In this document: one piece after another, positions 29,133 through 38,474 of the stretch
Layout of the letters: each line of letters begins with the position of its first letter
How positions within the stretch are numbered: position 1 is the stretch's first letter
From: Streptomyces sp. NRRL F-5727
GTDB lineage: Bacteria; Actinomycetota; Actinomycetes; Streptomycetales; Streptomycetaceae
Direction: 5' to 3'
Assembly (NCBI RefSeq): GCF_000719555.1
Contig: NZ_JOGX01000011.1
Coordinates: 1-64,000, forward strand
Length of the DNA: 64,000 nt
The notes under the pieces: model-generated
Seen by the model: only the letters and a program-made list of their open reading frames with translations
Databases searched by the model: none
What the model was told of the DNA's origin: nothing
Translations under genes and position numbers: made by a program

Positions 29133-31349
29133 GTGACCGCCAAGACGCCCCGCACGGCGCCCCCGATCGACCCCGGCGAGCGCGCGCGGCTGCTCGCCGG
29201 GGAGCACCACGATCCGCACGCGCTGCTCGGCGCCCACCCGGTGAAGGGCGGCGTCGTCCTCCGGACGCTGCGGCCCTGGGCCCGGTCGGTCACGGCCGTG
29301 CTCCCGAAGGGGCGGACGGTCGAGCTGCGCCACGAGGGCGACGGCCTGTTCTCGGCGCTGGTGCCGCTGCTGCGGAAGGTCCCGGCGTACGAGTTCCGTG
29401 TGCGGTACGACGACGGGCCGGAGCTCGCCGTCCAGGATCCGTACCGGCACCTGCCCTCGCTCGGCGAGCTGGACCTGCATCTGATCGGCGAGGGCCGGCA
29501 CGAGGAGCTGTGGACGGCGCTCGGCTCCCGGGTGATGACCCACGGCGGGGTGTCCGGCACCCGCTTCGCCGTCTGGGCGCCGAACGCGCGCGGCGTCCGC
29601 GTCACCGGCGACTTCGTCCACTGGGACGGCACCGGGCTGCCGATGCGCTCGCTCGGCTCGACCGGCGTGTGGGAGCTGTTCGTGCCCGGCATCGGGGAGG
29701 GGGCGGTCTACAAGTACGACATCACCCGCCCCGACGGCTCGCACACCGTGCGGGCCGACCCGATGGCCCGGCGCACCGAGTGCCCGCCGAACACCGCCTC
29801 GATCGTCACCGCCTCGCACTACGAGTGGGGCGACCAGGAGTGGATGGCGCGGCGCGGGGCCCGGCCGCCGCACGAGGCGCCGATCTCGGTCTACGAGCTC
29901 CACCTCCCCTCCTGGCGACCCGGCCTGACCTACCGCCAGCTGGCCGAGGAGCTGCCCGCTTACGTCCGTGAACTCGGCTTCACGCACGTGGAGTTCATGC
30001 CGGTCACCGAGCATCCCTTCGGCGGCTCCTGGGGCTACCAGGTCACCGGCTTCTACGCGCCGACCGCCCGGCTCGGCACCCCGGACGACTTCAGGTACCT
30101 GGTGGACGCGCTGCACCGGGCCGGCATCGGCGTGCTGATGGACTGGGTGCCGGCCCACTTCCCCAAGGACGACTGGGCGCTGGCCGAGTTCGACGGGCGC
30201 CCGCTGTACGAGCACGCGGATCCGCGCCGCTCGCACCACCCGGACTGGGGCACCCTGGAGTTCGACTACGGCCGCAAGGAGGTGCGGAACTTCCTCGTCG
30301 CCAACGCGGTCTACTGGTGCCAGGAGTTCCACGTCGACGGCCTGCGGGTGGACGCGGTGGCGTCGATGCTCTACCTCGACTACTCGCGGGAGTACGGCGA
30401 GTGGCTGCCGAACGAGTACGGCGGCCGGGAGAACCTGGACGCGGTCGCCTTCCTCCAGGAGATGAACGCCACCGTCTACCGCCGCTGCCCCGGCATCGTG
30501 ACCTTCGCCGAGGAGTCGACCGCCTGGGACGGGGTGACCCGGGCGACGGACCTGGTCGGCCCGGGCGGCTTCGGCGGGCTCGGCTTCGGCATGAAGTGGA
30601 ACATGGGCTGGATGCACGACTCGCTCCAGTACATGGAGAAGGAGCCGGTGCACCGCAAGTACCACCACCACGAGATGACCTTCTCGATGGTGTACGCGTA
30701 CAGCGAGAACTACATCCTGCCGATCTCCCACGACGAAGTGGTGCACGGCAAGCGGGCGCTGGTGTCCAAGATGCCCGGCGACTGGTGGCAGCGGCGCGCC
30801 AACCACCGCGCCTACCTGGGCTTCATGTGGGCCCACCCGGGCAAGCAACTCCTCTTCATGGGGCAGGAGTTCGCGCAGGGTTCCGAGTGGTCGGCGGACC
30901 ACGGGCCGGAGTGGTGGCTGCTCGATCCGGAGTACGGCGCCGAGGCCGACCACCGGGGCGTGAGGGACCTGGTGCGGGACCTGAACCAGGTCTACACGGC
31001 GACGCCGTCGCTGTGGGAGCGGGACACCGCGCCGGAGGGCTTCGAGTGGGTGGTCGGGGACGCGGCGGACGACAACGTCCTCGCCTTCCTCCGCTACGAC
31101 GCCTTCGGCTCGCCGCTGCTCGCCGTCTGCAACTTCTCCCCCGTGGTCCGGCACGACTACCGGATCGGGGTGCCGGACGCCTTCGCCGCGTGGGGCGAGG
31201 TGCTGAACACGGACGCCTCCCGGTACGGCGGTTCGGACGTGGTCGGCACCGACCCGGTGAAGACCGAGTCGGTGCCGTGGCACGGGCGGGCGGCGAGCGT
31301 CCGGATGACGCTGCCGCCGCTCGCGACGGTCTGGCTCAGGCCCGCCTGA
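29133..31349 (+). CDS. glgB: 1,4-alpha-glucan branching enzyme
   Basis: A 738-residue GH13 branching enzyme that makes alpha-1,6 links in the glucan grown by GlgE. An N-terminal extension and CBM48 domain ([23 protein letters not shown]) precede the barrel. Nucleophile D407 in [11 protein letters not shown], acid/base E460 in FAEEST, and SHDEVVHGK complete the site. GTG 29133 has AGGAGG six bases upstream, an excellent site. Its 3' end overlaps the convergent helD gene by 14 bp. It is likely co-regulated with mak, 106 bp upstream. Confidence 0.95.
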   Translation: MTAKTPRTAPPIDPGERARLLAGEHHDPHALLGAHPVKGGVVLRTLRPWARSVTAVLPKGRTVELRHEGDGLFSALVPLLRKVPAYEFRVRYDDGPELAVQDPYRHLPSLGELDLHLIGEGRHEELWTALGSRVMTHGGVSGTRFAVWAPNARGVRVTGDFVHWDGTGLPMRSLGSTGVWELFVPGIGEGAVYKYDITRPDGSHTVRADPMARRTECPPNTASIVTASHYEWGDQEWMARRGARPPHEAPISVYELHLPSWRPGLTYRQLAEELPAYVRELGFTHVEFMPVTEHPFGGSWGYQVTGFYAPTARLGTPDDFRYLVDALHRAGIGVLMDWVPAHFPKDDWALAEFDGRPLYEHADPRRSHHPDWGTLEFDYGRKEVRNFLVANAVYWCQEFHVDGLRVDAVASMLYLDYSREYGEWLPNEYGGRENLDAVAFLQEMNATVYRRCPGIVTFAEESTAWDGVTRATDLVGPGGFGGLGFGMKWNMGWMHDSLQYMEKEPVHRKYHHHEMTFSMVYAYSENYILPISHDEVVHGKRALVSKMPGDWWQRRANHRAYLGFMWAHPGKQLLFMGQEFAQGSEWSADHGPEWWLLDPEYGAEADHRGVRDLVRDLNQVYTATPSLWERDTAPEGFEWVVGDAADDNVLAFLRYDAFGSPLLAVCNFSPVVRHDYRIGVPDAFAAWGEVLNTDASRYGGSDVVGTDPVKTESVPWHGRAASVRMTLPPLATVWLRPA

Positions 31350-33570
31350 CGATCCCGAGCCGCTGGGTGGCCCGGGTCAGCGCCACGTACAGGTCGTTCA
31401 CGCCGTGCGTGGCGCCGGCCCGGATGCCGTCCGGGTCGACGACGAGGACCGTGTCGAACTCGAGGCCCTTCGCCTGGCGGGGGTCGAGGAGGACCACCGG
31501 GCGGGTGAGGTCGGGCTTCGGGCCGTACGAGGCGTCGGGGAGGGCCGCGACCAGGCCGGGCAGCAGCTCCGGCGGGGCGATCACGGCGATCCGGCCCTCG
31601 CCGCCGAGCTCGGCGGCGACCGCGTCGGCGGTCTCCTTCACCGGGTCCTCGACGGTCCGGTCCCACGGTTCGACGCCGGTGGAGCGGACCGAGCCCGGCG
31701 GCTCGAAGGCCGGGTCGTCCGCCCGGCGGACGGCGGCGGCGACCGCCATGATCTCGGCGGGCGTGCGGTAGTTGACCCCGAGCCGCACGTGCTGCCAGCG
31801 GTCCTGCACGTACGGGGCGAGGATCGCGTCCCACGCGCCGACGCCGGCCGGGTCGCCGGTCTGGGCGGGGTCGCCGACCAGTGTCATCGAGCGGGTGGGG
31901 CTGCGGCGCATCAGCAGCCGCCACTGCATCGCGGACAGCTCCTGCGCCTCGTCGACGATGATGTGGCCGAAGGCCCAGGTGCGGTCGGCGGCGGCCCGCT
32001 CGGCGGCGGTGCGGTGGTCGGCCTCCTCGTGCCGCTCGGCGAACCGCTCGGCGTCGATGATGTCGTGCGCGGACAGCACCTCGGAGGCGTCCTCGTCCAG
32101 CTCCTCCTTGTCCTCGAACTCGTAGGTGCGGGAGGCGAAGGAGACGTCGAGGACGCCCTGGGCGTACTGCACCCGGCGCTGCCGCTCGGCCTCCTGGGCG
32201 GCGCGGGCGGCGGAGTCGTCGTGGCCGAGGAGTTCGGCGGCCTCGTCGAGGAGCGGCACGTCGCCCGGGGTCCAGGCGCCGCCGTCGCGGCGGATCGCCG
32301 CCGCGTCCTCCTCGGGGAGGTGGGTGGGCTCGGCGAGGTAGTCGGCGAGGAACTCCTCGGGGGTGAGCTCCGGCCAGAGGGTGTCGATGGCGGCGTGCAC
32401 GTCGGGGTTGGCGGCGATGCCCTTGGCGAGCAGGGCGATGTCGTCGGGGCCGAGGAAGTTGGGGCCGCCGTACGGGTCGGCGCCGATCCGGTCGGCGAGC
32501 TGCGCGGCGAGCGCGTCGAGGATCCGGAAGACGAAGTAGGGGCGGGCGAGGTTGTGCGGGAGGGCGGTCTCGCGGGCCTTGTGGCGGGCCTCCAGGGCCA
32601 TGTCCCAGTCGATGACCAGGTCGCCGTCCTCGTGCGGGACGATCAGCGGCGCGCCGCGCTCGGGGACCTGCTGCCGGTCGCGTACGGCCTCCGCCAGGGC
32701 GGCGGCCATCCGGACGTCGCCCTTCACGGCGGCGGCGCGGGCGGTGTCGGCGGCGCCGGCCCGGACGCCCGGGTACAGCTCGCCGGGGGTGGCGAGCAGG
32801 ACGCCGGTCTCGCCGAGCGAGGGCAGCACGTTGCCGATGTAGCCGAGGAAGGCCGGGTTGGGGCCGACGATGAGGACGGCCCGCCTGGCGAGCTGCTCGC
32901 GGTGGGCGTAGAGCAGGTACGCGGCGCGGTGCAGGGCGACCGCGGTCTTGCCGGTGCCGGGGCCGCCCTCGACGACCAGGACGCCGGTGTGCGGGGAGCG
33001 GATGATGGCGTCCTGCTCGGCCTGGATGGTCTGCACGATGTCGTGCATGCGGCCGGTGCGGGCGGCGTCGAGCGCGGCGAGCAGCACCTCGTCGGCGTCC
33101 CGGCCCTCGTGGCCGGAGCGGGTGCGGTCGGCGAGGTCGAGGACCTCGTCGTGGAGCGACACGACCTCGCGGCCCTTGGTGGTGATGTGCCGGCGGCGGC
33201 TGAGGCCCATCGGCTCGTGGCCGGTGGCGAGGTAGAAGGGGCGGGCGACGTCGGCTCGCCAGTCGACGACGAGCGGGGTCCGCCGCGGGTCGTCCTCGCG
33301 CAGGCCGATGCGCCCGATGTGGTGGTCGCGCCCGTCCCGGAAGACGAGCCGGCCGAAGCAGAGGCCGGTCTCGCCGGCGTTGAAGGCGGCGAGCAGCCCC
33401 GACTGCTCCGCCACCATGACGTCCCGCTCCAGGCGCGACTGCGCGCTGCCGGTCCCGGGCGTCCTGAGCGCCTCGCCGACGGCGGCCTCGGCCCGCTCCC
33501 TCAGGTCGTCGAGCCGCGCGTAGAGCGAGGTGATGAATTTCTGCTCGTCCCGAATTGGCTCGGTTGACAA
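31336..33570 (-). CDS. helD: HelD-family RNA polymerase-associated ATPase
   Basis: A 744-residue protein of the HelD/HelR group, UvrD-like motors that bind RNA polymerase, release stalled complexes and in some actinomycetes protect against rifamycins. An N-terminal coiled-coil arm (residues 8-60) is followed by Walker A GPGTGKT (203-209), DEAQ box [18 protein letters not shown] and the final [12 protein letters not shown]. The start is a TTG at 33570, the only reasonable initiator before the conserved arm. A plus-strand promoter overlaps these first codons. Whether it gives rifamycin tolerance cannot be read from sequence. Confidence 0.9.
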   Translation of the reverse strand: MSTEPIRDEQKFITSLYARLDDLRERAEAAVGEALRTPGTGSAQSRLERDVMVAEQSGLLAAFNAGETGLCFGRLVFRDGRDHHIGRIGLREDDPRRTPLVVDWRADVARPFYLATGHEPMGLSRRRHITTKGREVVSLHDEVLDLADRTRSGHEGRDADEVLLAALDAARTGRMHDIVQTIQAEQDAIIRSPHTGVLVVEGGPGTGKTAVALHRAAYLLYAHREQLARRAVLIVGPNPAFLGYIGNVLPSLGETGVLLATPGELYPGVRAGAADTARAAAVKGDVRMAAALAEAVRDRQQVPERGAPLIVPHEDGDLVIDWDMALEARHKARETALPHNLARPYFVFRILDALAAQLADRIGADPYGGPNFLGPDDIALLAKGIAANPDVHAAIDTLWPELTPEEFLADYLAEPTHLPEEDAAAIRRDGGAWTPGDVPLLDEAAELLGHDDSAARAAQEAERQRRVQYAQGVLDVSFASRTYEFEDKEELDEDASEVLSAHDIIDAERFAERHEEADHRTAAERAAADRTWAFGHIIVDEAQELSAMQWRLLMRRSPTRSMTLVGDPAQTGDPAGVGAWDAILAPYVQDRWQHVRLGVNYRTPAEIMAVAAAVRRADDPAFEPPGSVRSTGVEPWDRTVEDPVKETADAVAAELGGEGRIAVIAPPELLPGLVAALPDASYGPKPDLTRPVVLLDPRQAKGLEFDTVLVVDPDGIRAGATHGVNDLYVALTRATQRLGIVRRA

Positions 33571-33593
33571 TTCGACTCCCAGCGCGATACAGT
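33564..33593 (+). promoter_or_regulatory. Consensus-like promoter antisense to the helD start
   Basis: TTGACA (33564-33569), 18-bp spacer, TACAGT (33588-33593) on the plus strand. This is one of the best promoter matches in the window. It lies over the first helD codons and points away from helD, toward the T-tract terminator at 33706. Confidence 0.55.
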
Positions 33594-33658
33594 GCCTTTA
33601 GTGAAATGCTCCATGAATTCCTCACGGAATCCTCGTGAGTGAGCACACGGAATTCACT

Positions 33659-33689
33659 AATATAGGCGCCGCACCACCCCGACTGTCAA
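33659..33689 (-). promoter_or_regulatory. Probable helD promoter
   Basis: On the minus strand TTGACA (33684-33689), 19-bp spacer, TATATT (33659-33664). It would start transcription near 33651, giving a leader of about 80 nt for helD. Its -35 lies in the loop and stem of the plus-strand terminator. Confidence 0.5.
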
Positions 33690-33706
33690 TTCAGCCGGGG
33701 TTTTTT
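33677..33706 (+). terminator. Rho-independent terminator with T-tract
   Basis: CCCCGACTG (33677-33685) pairs with CAGCCGGGG (33692-33700) with one mismatch and a 6-nt loop, followed by TTTTTT (33701-33706). The T-run is on the plus strand only, so it serves a plus-strand transcript. Such T-runs are uncommon in this GC-rich DNA. Confidence 0.75.
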
Positions 33707-33764
33707 CGTGCCGTCGCGCGGTTTCGGCGCGGTGCGGGACCGAGCACCGGAAGCCGGACAGGGC

Positions 33765-34208
33765 CTAGCCGAGGCTCTTGTGGAAGTGGACGTCCTCCGC
33801 GCCGCCCGGGATGCCGAGCGTGCGGCCGGTCTCCACGTACCCGTGCCGCCGGTAGAAGTCCGGGGCCTGGAAGGTGAAGGAGGAGACGGTGGCGCGGTCG
33901 CAGCCGCGCCGGCGGGCCTCGGCCTCGGCCGCGCGCAGCAGCCTGCTCCCCCAGCCGTCCCGGCGGCGGTCCTCGCGCACCCACAGCATCTCGATGCCGA
34001 GCAGTCCGCCCCAGGTCCAGGCGGTCAGCCCGCCGACGGTCTCGCCCGTCACCGGGTCCTGCGCCCGCACGGACAGCTCGCCCTGGTCCTCGGGGGTGGT
34101 CCCGGTGGCCGCGAAGTTGTACGCGTCGAGGCCCCGGTCCAGGAGCTTCGACAGCTCCGGGTCGCGGTCCCCGACGGTCAGACCCGCCTCGTCGTGATCA
34201 TGGTTCAT
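33765..34208 (-). CDS. GNAT-family N-acetyltransferase
   Basis: A 147-residue single-domain acetyltransferase. Motif A reads LWVREDRRRDGWGSRLLRAAEAEARRRGC, motif B SFTFQAPDFYRRHGYVETG, as in small-molecule GNAT enzymes. The ATG at 34208 overlaps the TGA of the upstream nitroreductase-hemerythrin gene (ATGA), so both belong to one operon and are likely co-translated. The substrate is unknown. Confidence 0.88.
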   Translation of the reverse strand: MNHDHDEAGLTVGDRDPELSKLLDRGLDAYNFAATGTTPEDQGELSVRAQDPVTGETVGGLTAWTWGGLLGIEMLWVREDRRRDGWGSRLLRAAEAEARRRGCDRATVSSFTFQAPDFYRRHGYVETGRTLGIPGGAEDVHFHKSLG

Positions 34209-35068
34209 GCGGGCGAGTCTGGCACGGACGCCCTCAGGAGCGGGACGATCTCCGCCTCCTCGTAGGCGAAGTGCGTCTCCAGCTCCGTCCGCAGCCGGTC
34301 GAACCCGGGGCGCAGCTCCGCCGGGCCGGTCTCGTCGACCCGGGCGAGCAGCTCCCGCAGTCCGTCCAGGGCGCGGGCGACGGTGTCGTGCTCGGCGCGC
34401 AGCCGCTCGAAGACCCCGGCCTTCTCCGGGAACTCCCGGGCCAGGTAGGGGAAGAGGCCCGCGTCCTCGCCGCCGTGGTGATGGGCGAGACCGGCGCAGA
34501 AGGTGAGGCAGTGGCGGCGGAGCTCCACCGTGAGGTCGGCGGCGCCCGGCGCGGCGAGGCCGTCGGCGAGGGCCGCGAGTTCCCCGCGCAGCCAGTCGTG
34601 GATCCTCACCAGCTCGTCGGCGAGGGCGTCGAGCCGGTCCGGCGGGGTGTGGTCGGAGTCGGGGATGCGGTGGAGGACGACGACGGGCAGGACCCGGTCG
34701 GTGGCCTTCTGGTAGTCGGCGTAGCCCGGGGCGGCGGCGACGACCTTGGCGAAGAGCGCGTCCCGTTCGGCGCCGGTGGCGGCGACGGCCGTCGCCCGCC
34801 AGCGGTCCGCGCCGCGTTCGACGGTCACGGTGGGGTGGACCAGGACGTTGCGGTACCAGTCCGGGTGGCGGTCGGAGCCGCCGGCCGAGCCGACGACGAG
34901 GAGCCGGTCGCCGTCCTCGACGAAGCCGAGCGGGGTGGTGTGTTCTCTTCCGGACCTGGCGCCGGTGGTGGTGAGGAGAAGGAGCACCCATCCCTCGAAG
35001 GGGCCGCCGAGTCGACCGGCGTTGGTGCGGAATTCTTCGATGACGCTGACGTTGAAGTCGAGAGGCAA
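34205..35068 (-). CDS. Fusion of an F420-type nitroreductase-like domain and a hemerythrin-like domain
   Basis: A 287-residue protein. Residues 1-130 match the Ddn/DUF385 nitroreductase family (LLLTTTGARSGREHTTPLGFVEDGDRLLVVGSAGGSDRHPDWYRNV), which uses deazaflavin F420. Residues 150-280 look like an HHE hemerythrin bundle, with HDW, HHHGGEDAGLFPYL, EHD and ETHFAYEEAEIVPLL offering iron ligands. The start is TTG; a TAG codon stands three codons upstream in frame, so nothing longer is possible. A role in redox or nitrosative stress is inferred from the domains. Confidence 0.82.
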   Translation of the reverse strand: MPLDFNVSVIEEFRTNAGRLGGPFEGWVLLLLTTTGARSGREHTTPLGFVEDGDRLLVVGSAGGSDRHPDWYRNVLVHPTVTVERGADRWRATAVAATGAERDALFAKVVAAAPGYADYQKATDRVLPVVVLHRIPDSDHTPPDRLDALADELVRIHDWLRGELAALADGLAAPGAADLTVELRRHCLTFCAGLAHHHGGEDAGLFPYLAREFPEKAGVFERLRAEHDTVARALDGLRELLARVDETGPAELRPGFDRLRTELETHFAYEEAEIVPLLRASVPDSPA

Positions 35069-35146
35069 CTGCCATCCCTACTGTCCTCTTGCCTCCATGT
35101 CTCCGCTTTCGAGCGCGGACCGACACGCGACGTGAGTGCGCCCATT

Positions 35147-35208
35147 CTCACGCGGAGGCCCTTGACGGTGTCAAGGGCTCACGTGGAGGCCCTTGACGGT
35201 GTCAAGGG
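35147..35208. repeat. Tandem 31-bp repeat, each copy with a 9-bp-arm palindrome
   Basis: Two copies (35147-35177, 35178-35208) differ at one base. Each holds GCCCTTGAC-ggt-GTCAAGGGC, except that the outer base of the first arm is shared with flanking sequence. On the minus strand the nearer copy supplies TTGACA followed after 19 bp by GAGAAT, so it overlaps a possible promoter of the nitroreductase-hemerythrin operon. Tandem operators for a dimeric regulator are likely. Confidence 0.6.
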
Positions 35209-35228
35209 CCTTTCCCGCGGGGCGGGTT

Positions 35229-35272
35229 CCTCCCGGTGCCCGGATCCGGCTCAAGGCCCGGGTCCCGGGAGG
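35229..35272 (-). terminator. Hairpin terminator after dctA
   Basis: CCTCCCGG (35229-35236) and CCGGGAGG (35265-35272) form an 8-bp stem, with further pairing of inner GCCCGG and CCGGGT words, 13 bp beyond the dctA stop. Confidence 0.6.
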
Positions 35273-35285
35273 AGGTTCGGGGCGG

Positions 35286-36662
35286 TCAGACGCCGGCGCG
35301 GGCGCGCTCCTCGCCCTGGTCGCGCGGGTCGGGCACGGCGGCCGGCTCGTCGCCGGGGTGGTCGGCGTGGCCCGCGTGGTCGTCGGTGAAGCTCTTCTCG
35401 TCGAAGGGGAACTTCCCCGCCAGGACCTCGGTCACCCGCGTCCGGTCGATCTCCTTCGTCCAGGTGCCGACGAGGACGGTGGCGACGGCGTTGCCGGCGA
35501 AGTTGGTGAGGGCGCGGGCCTCGCTCATGAAGCGGTCGATGCCGACGATCAGGCCGACGCCGTCGACCAGGTCGGGGCGGTGCGACTGGAGGCCGCCGGC
35601 GAGGGTGGCGAGACCGGCGCCGGTGACGCCCGCGGCGCCCTTCGATGCGATGACCATGAAGACGAGGAGGGAGATCTGCTCGCCGATCGAGAGCGGGTCG
35701 CCCATCGCCTCGGCGACGAAGAGCGAGGCCATCGTGAGGTAGATGGCGGTGCCGTCGAGGTTGAAGGAGTAGCCGGTGGGGACGGTGATGCCGACGACGG
35801 GCTTGGAGACGCCCAGGTGCTCCATCTTCGCGATCAGGCGGGGCAGCGCGGACTCTGAGGAGGAGGTCGAGAGGATCAGCAGGAACTCGCGGCCCAGGTA
35901 CTTCAGCAGCGACCAGAGGTTGACCCCGGCGACCAGCCGGAGCAGCGTGCCGAGGACGACGAAGACGAAGAGGGCGCAGGTCACGTAGAAGCCGATCATG
36001 ATGACGGCGAGCGACTTCAGCGCGTCGAGGCCGGTCGCGCCGACGACGGCGGCGATGGCGCCGAAGGCGCCGACCGGGGCCGCCCACATGATCATGGAGA
36101 GGATCCGGAAGACGAGCCGCTGGATGTGGCCGATGCCGCGCAGCACCGGCTCGCCGGCCGGGCCCATCGCCTGGAGCGCGAAGCCCGCCAGGAGGGCGAC
36201 GAGGAGGGTCTGGAGGACCTCGCCGCCGGTGAAGGCGGAGACCAGGGTCGTCGGGATGATCCCGAGCAGGAAGTCGGCGGTGCCCTCGCTCGCGCCCTCC
36301 GCCTGCTTGGCGCCGGCCTCGGCCAGCTCCTTGGTGAGGTGGAGGCCGGAACCGGGCTCCAGGAGGTTGCCGACGACGAGGCCGATCGCGAGTGCGACGG
36401 TCGACATCACCATGAAGTAGCCGAGCGCGAGACCGCCGACGGCACCCACCTTGGCGGCCTTGCGGACCGAGCCGACGCCCAGCACGATCGTGCAGAAGAT
36501 GATCGGCGAGATCATCATCTTGATCAGGTTCACGAAGCCGGTGCCCAGCGGCTTCAGCTCGACGGCCACGCCCGGGGCGAGGAAACCGACGCCGACGCCG
36601 AGCAGGACGGCGCCGATCACGGCCAGATACAGGTAGTGGGTACGGTCCCGGCGTGCGGCCAC
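35286..36662 (-). CDS. dctA: C4-dicarboxylate:cation symporter DctA
   Basis: A 458-residue membrane transporter of the glutamate/C4-dicarboxylate symporter family, expected to import succinate, fumarate and malate. About eight helices and two hairpin loops are seen, with the serine-rich reentrant loop STSSSESALPRL and the substrate motif NLDGTAIYL. The C-terminal 45 residues are acidic and His-rich. GTG 36662 was chosen because GAGGAGG stands just upstream. It is divergent from a CitA-like kinase gene, the usual regulatory partner of dicarboxylate uptake. Confidence 0.93.
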   Translation of the reverse strand: MAARRDRTHYLYLAVIGAVLLGVGVGFLAPGVAVELKPLGTGFVNLIKMMISPIIFCTIVLGVGSVRKAAKVGAVGGLALGYFMVMSTVALAIGLVVGNLLEPGSGLHLTKELAEAGAKQAEGASEGTADFLLGIIPTTLVSAFTGGEVLQTLLVALLAGFALQAMGPAGEPVLRGIGHIQRLVFRILSMIMWAAPVGAFGAIAAVVGATGLDALKSLAVIMIGFYVTCALFVFVVLGTLLRLVAGVNLWSLLKYLGREFLLILSTSSSESALPRLIAKMEHLGVSKPVVGITVPTGYSFNLDGTAIYLTMASLFVAEAMGDPLSIGEQISLLVFMVIASKGAAGVTGAGLATLAGGLQSHRPDLVDGVGLIVGIDRFMSEARALTNFAGNAVATVLVGTWTKEIDRTRVTEVLAGKFPFDEKSFTDDHAGHADHPGDEPAAVPDPRDQGEERARAGV

Positions 36663-36725
36663 GGGGTCCTCCTCGTGCTGATGGGTGTCCACGTCCCGGT
36701 GGACTCCGCGACTATCCATCAGCCT

Positions 36726-36739
36726 GTGACCCGGGTCAC
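36726..36739. promoter_or_regulatory. Crp-like site between dctA and the sensor kinase gene
   Basis: Perfect palindrome GTGACCCGGGTCAC fits the Streptomyces Crp motif GTG-N6-GNCAC. It lies in the divergent promoter region, 64 bp upstream of dctA. Binding is inferred from motif match. Confidence 0.5.
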
Positions 36740-36747
36740 CGTTGCGT

Positions 36748-36771
36748 GCGTTTCGTTCATGGCCGAAACGC
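36748..36771. promoter_or_regulatory. Inverted repeat, possible response-regulator site
   Basis: GCGTTTCG (36748-36755) and CGAAACGC (36764-36771) with an 8-bp spacer, between dctA and the kinase gene. The position and form suit a site for the CitB-like response regulator encoded next door. Confidence 0.4.
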
Positions 36772-36845
36772 GCGCGCCCGCTTCCGCGGAGCACGATTCG
36801 GGAACGCAATGCCCCGGAGCAAATCCAGGCGTGCACACTTGCCGC

Positions 36846-38474
36846 ATGCGTCTCCCGCCCTTCCGCCCCCTCCCCCTGCCGCGGCCCCGCAGCCTGGCCG
36901 GCCAGCTCTTCGCGATGCAGGTCGTGCTGATGGCCGCGGTCGTGGCGGGCTGCGCGGTCTTCGCGTACGTCACGGACCGGGCGCAGGCCGAGGAGACCGC
37001 GCGCCGGCAGTCCACGGCGACCGCGACGGCCGTGGCCGGATCGCCGTCCGTCGTGGCGGCGGTCCGTACCGCCGACCCGTCCGCCGCGCTCCAGCCGTAC
37101 GCGGAGGAGCTGCGCCGGCGGGCGGACGTGGCCTTCGTGGTGATCATGGCGCCGGACGGGACGCGGTGGACGCACCCGGAGCCGGACCGGATCGGCCGCC
37201 ACTACCTCGGCCACATCGAGCCGGCGCTGCGCGGCGAGACCTTCTCGGAGACGTACCCGGGGACGCTCGGCCCGTCGGTGCGGACGATCACCCCGGTGCT
37301 CGCCGGCGGCCGGGTGGTCGCCCTGGTCAGCGCGGGCATCACCATCGAGCGGATCAGCGCGCAGGTACGGGAGCAGGTGACCGCGCTGCTCGGGATGGCG
37401 GGGGCGGCGCTCGCCCTCGGCGGCGCCGGCACGTATGTGATCAACGCGCGGCTGCGGCGGCACACCCACGGGATGAACGCCGCCGAGCTGAGCCGGATGC
37501 ACGACTACCACCAGGCCGCGCTGCACGCGGTGCGGGAGGGCCTGGTGATGCTCGACGGGCGGCGCAGGATCGCGCTCATCAACGACGGGGCGCGCGAGCT
37601 GCTCGGCCTGGACGAGGGGGTGGTCGGCCGGCCGGCGGCCGAGCTCGGGCTCCCGGCGCCGCTGACCGGGGCGCTGCTCTCCTCGGAGCCCCGGGTGGAC
37701 GAGACCCATCTGACCGACGACCGGGTCCTCGTCGTCAACACCCGGCCGGTGGTGGGCGGGGAGCGGCGCGGCACCGTGGTGACGCTCCGGGACCGCACCG
37801 AACTCCAGGCGCTCTCCGGCGAGCTGGACTCCCAGCGGGGTTTCACGGAGGCGCTGCGCTCGCAGGCCCACGAGGCGGCGAACCGGCTGCACACGGTGGT
37901 GTCGCTGATCGAACTCGGGCGGGTGGCCGAGGCGGTGGAGTTCGCCACGGCGGAGCTGGAGCTGGCGCAGGCGCTCACCGACCGGGTGGTGGACGCGGTC
38001 GGCGAGCCGGTGCTCGCGGCGCTGCTGCTCGGCAAGGCGGCGCAGGCGAACGAGCGGGGCGTGGAGCTGGTCCTCACCGAGGACAGCCGGATCGACGACG
38101 GACTGCTCCCGCCGGCGCTGGGGCCGCGGGATCTCGTCACGGTGCTGGGCAATCTCGTGGACAACGCGGTGGAGGCGGCGGGCGGCACGCCGCACGCGCG
38201 CGTGACGGTCACGGTCGCGGCCCGCTCCGGCGACGGCGAGCTGCTGCTCCGGGTCGGCGACAGCGGTCCCGGCGTCCGCCCCGCCGACCGGGACGCGGTG
38301 CTCGGCCGGGGCTGGTCCACCCGGGGTCCGGGCCGCGGGCTCGGCCTGGCGCTGGTCCGGCAGGCCGTCACCCGCGCGGCCGGCACCCTCACCGTGGACG
38401 AGGCCCCGGAGGGCGGCGCCCGCTTCACGGTCCGCGTCCCCCTCCCCCGTACCCCCGCCGGAGGCGACAGATGA
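36846..38474 (+). CDS. CitA/DcuS-type sensor histidine kinase
   Basis: A 542-residue kinase. A transmembrane helix (about 20-42) is followed by an extracytoplasmic PAS-like sensor (about 45-175) with the family motif IGRHYLGHIEPALRGETFSETYPGTLGPSVRTITPV, a second helix (about 180-200), a cytoplasmic PAS domain, the phospho-acceptor H342 in SQAHEAANRLHTVVSLIELG and a HATPase with NLVDNAVEAAGG. This family senses C4-dicarboxylates or citrate. The context beside dctA supports dicarboxylate sensing. ATG 36846 has no clear Shine-Dalgarno. Confidence 0.92.
   Translation: MRLPPFRPLPLPRPRSLAGQLFAMQVVLMAAVVAGCAVFAYVTDRAQAEETARRQSTATATAVAGSPSVVAAVRTADPSAALQPYAEELRRRADVAFVVIMAPDGTRWTHPEPDRIGRHYLGHIEPALRGETFSETYPGTLGPSVRTITPVLAGGRVVALVSAGITIERISAQVREQVTALLGMAGAALALGGAGTYVINARLRRHTHGMNAAELSRMHDYHQAALHAVREGLVMLDGRRRIALINDGARELLGLDEGVVGRPAAELGLPAPLTGALLSSEPRVDETHLTDDRVLVVNTRPVVGGERRGTVVTLRDRTELQALSGELDSQRGFTEALRSQAHEAANRLHTVVSLIELGRVAEAVEFATAELELAQALTDRVVDAVGEPVLAALLLGKAAQANERGVELVLTEDSRIDDGLLPPALGPRDLVTVLGNLVDNAVEAAGGTPHARVTVTVAARSGDGELLLRVGDSGPGVRPADRDAVLGRGWSTRGPGRGLGLALVRQAVTRAAGTLTVDEAPEGGARFTVRVPLPRTPAGGDR

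Larger units (their letters stand above)
33600..33706 (+). ncRNA. Candidate small RNA antisense to the helD 5' leader
   Basis: Between a plus-strand promoter and a terminator with six T there is no plausible plus-strand gene, so a transcript of about 107 nt is predicted. It can fold: TTAGTGAA (33598-33605) pairs with TTCACTAA (33653-33660), enclosing the hairpin CTCACG-gaatcct-CGTGAG (33621-33639), followed by the terminator stem. Tiny ORFs of 9-10 codons start at 33606 and 33613 but lack a ribosome binding site. The first 50 nt would be complementary to a helD leader started at the opposing promoter. Confidence 0.5.

Noticed and set aside
33571..33764. Rifamycin-associated element upstream of helD
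   Set aside because: No inverted repeat of that type could be recognised, so rifamycin induction was not claimed.
33635..33877. A possible 80-codon gene on the plus strand starting inside the candidate small RNA
   Set aside because: It reads through the terminator and into the acetyltransferase 3' end, becomes Arg/Pro-rich, and has no ribosome site.
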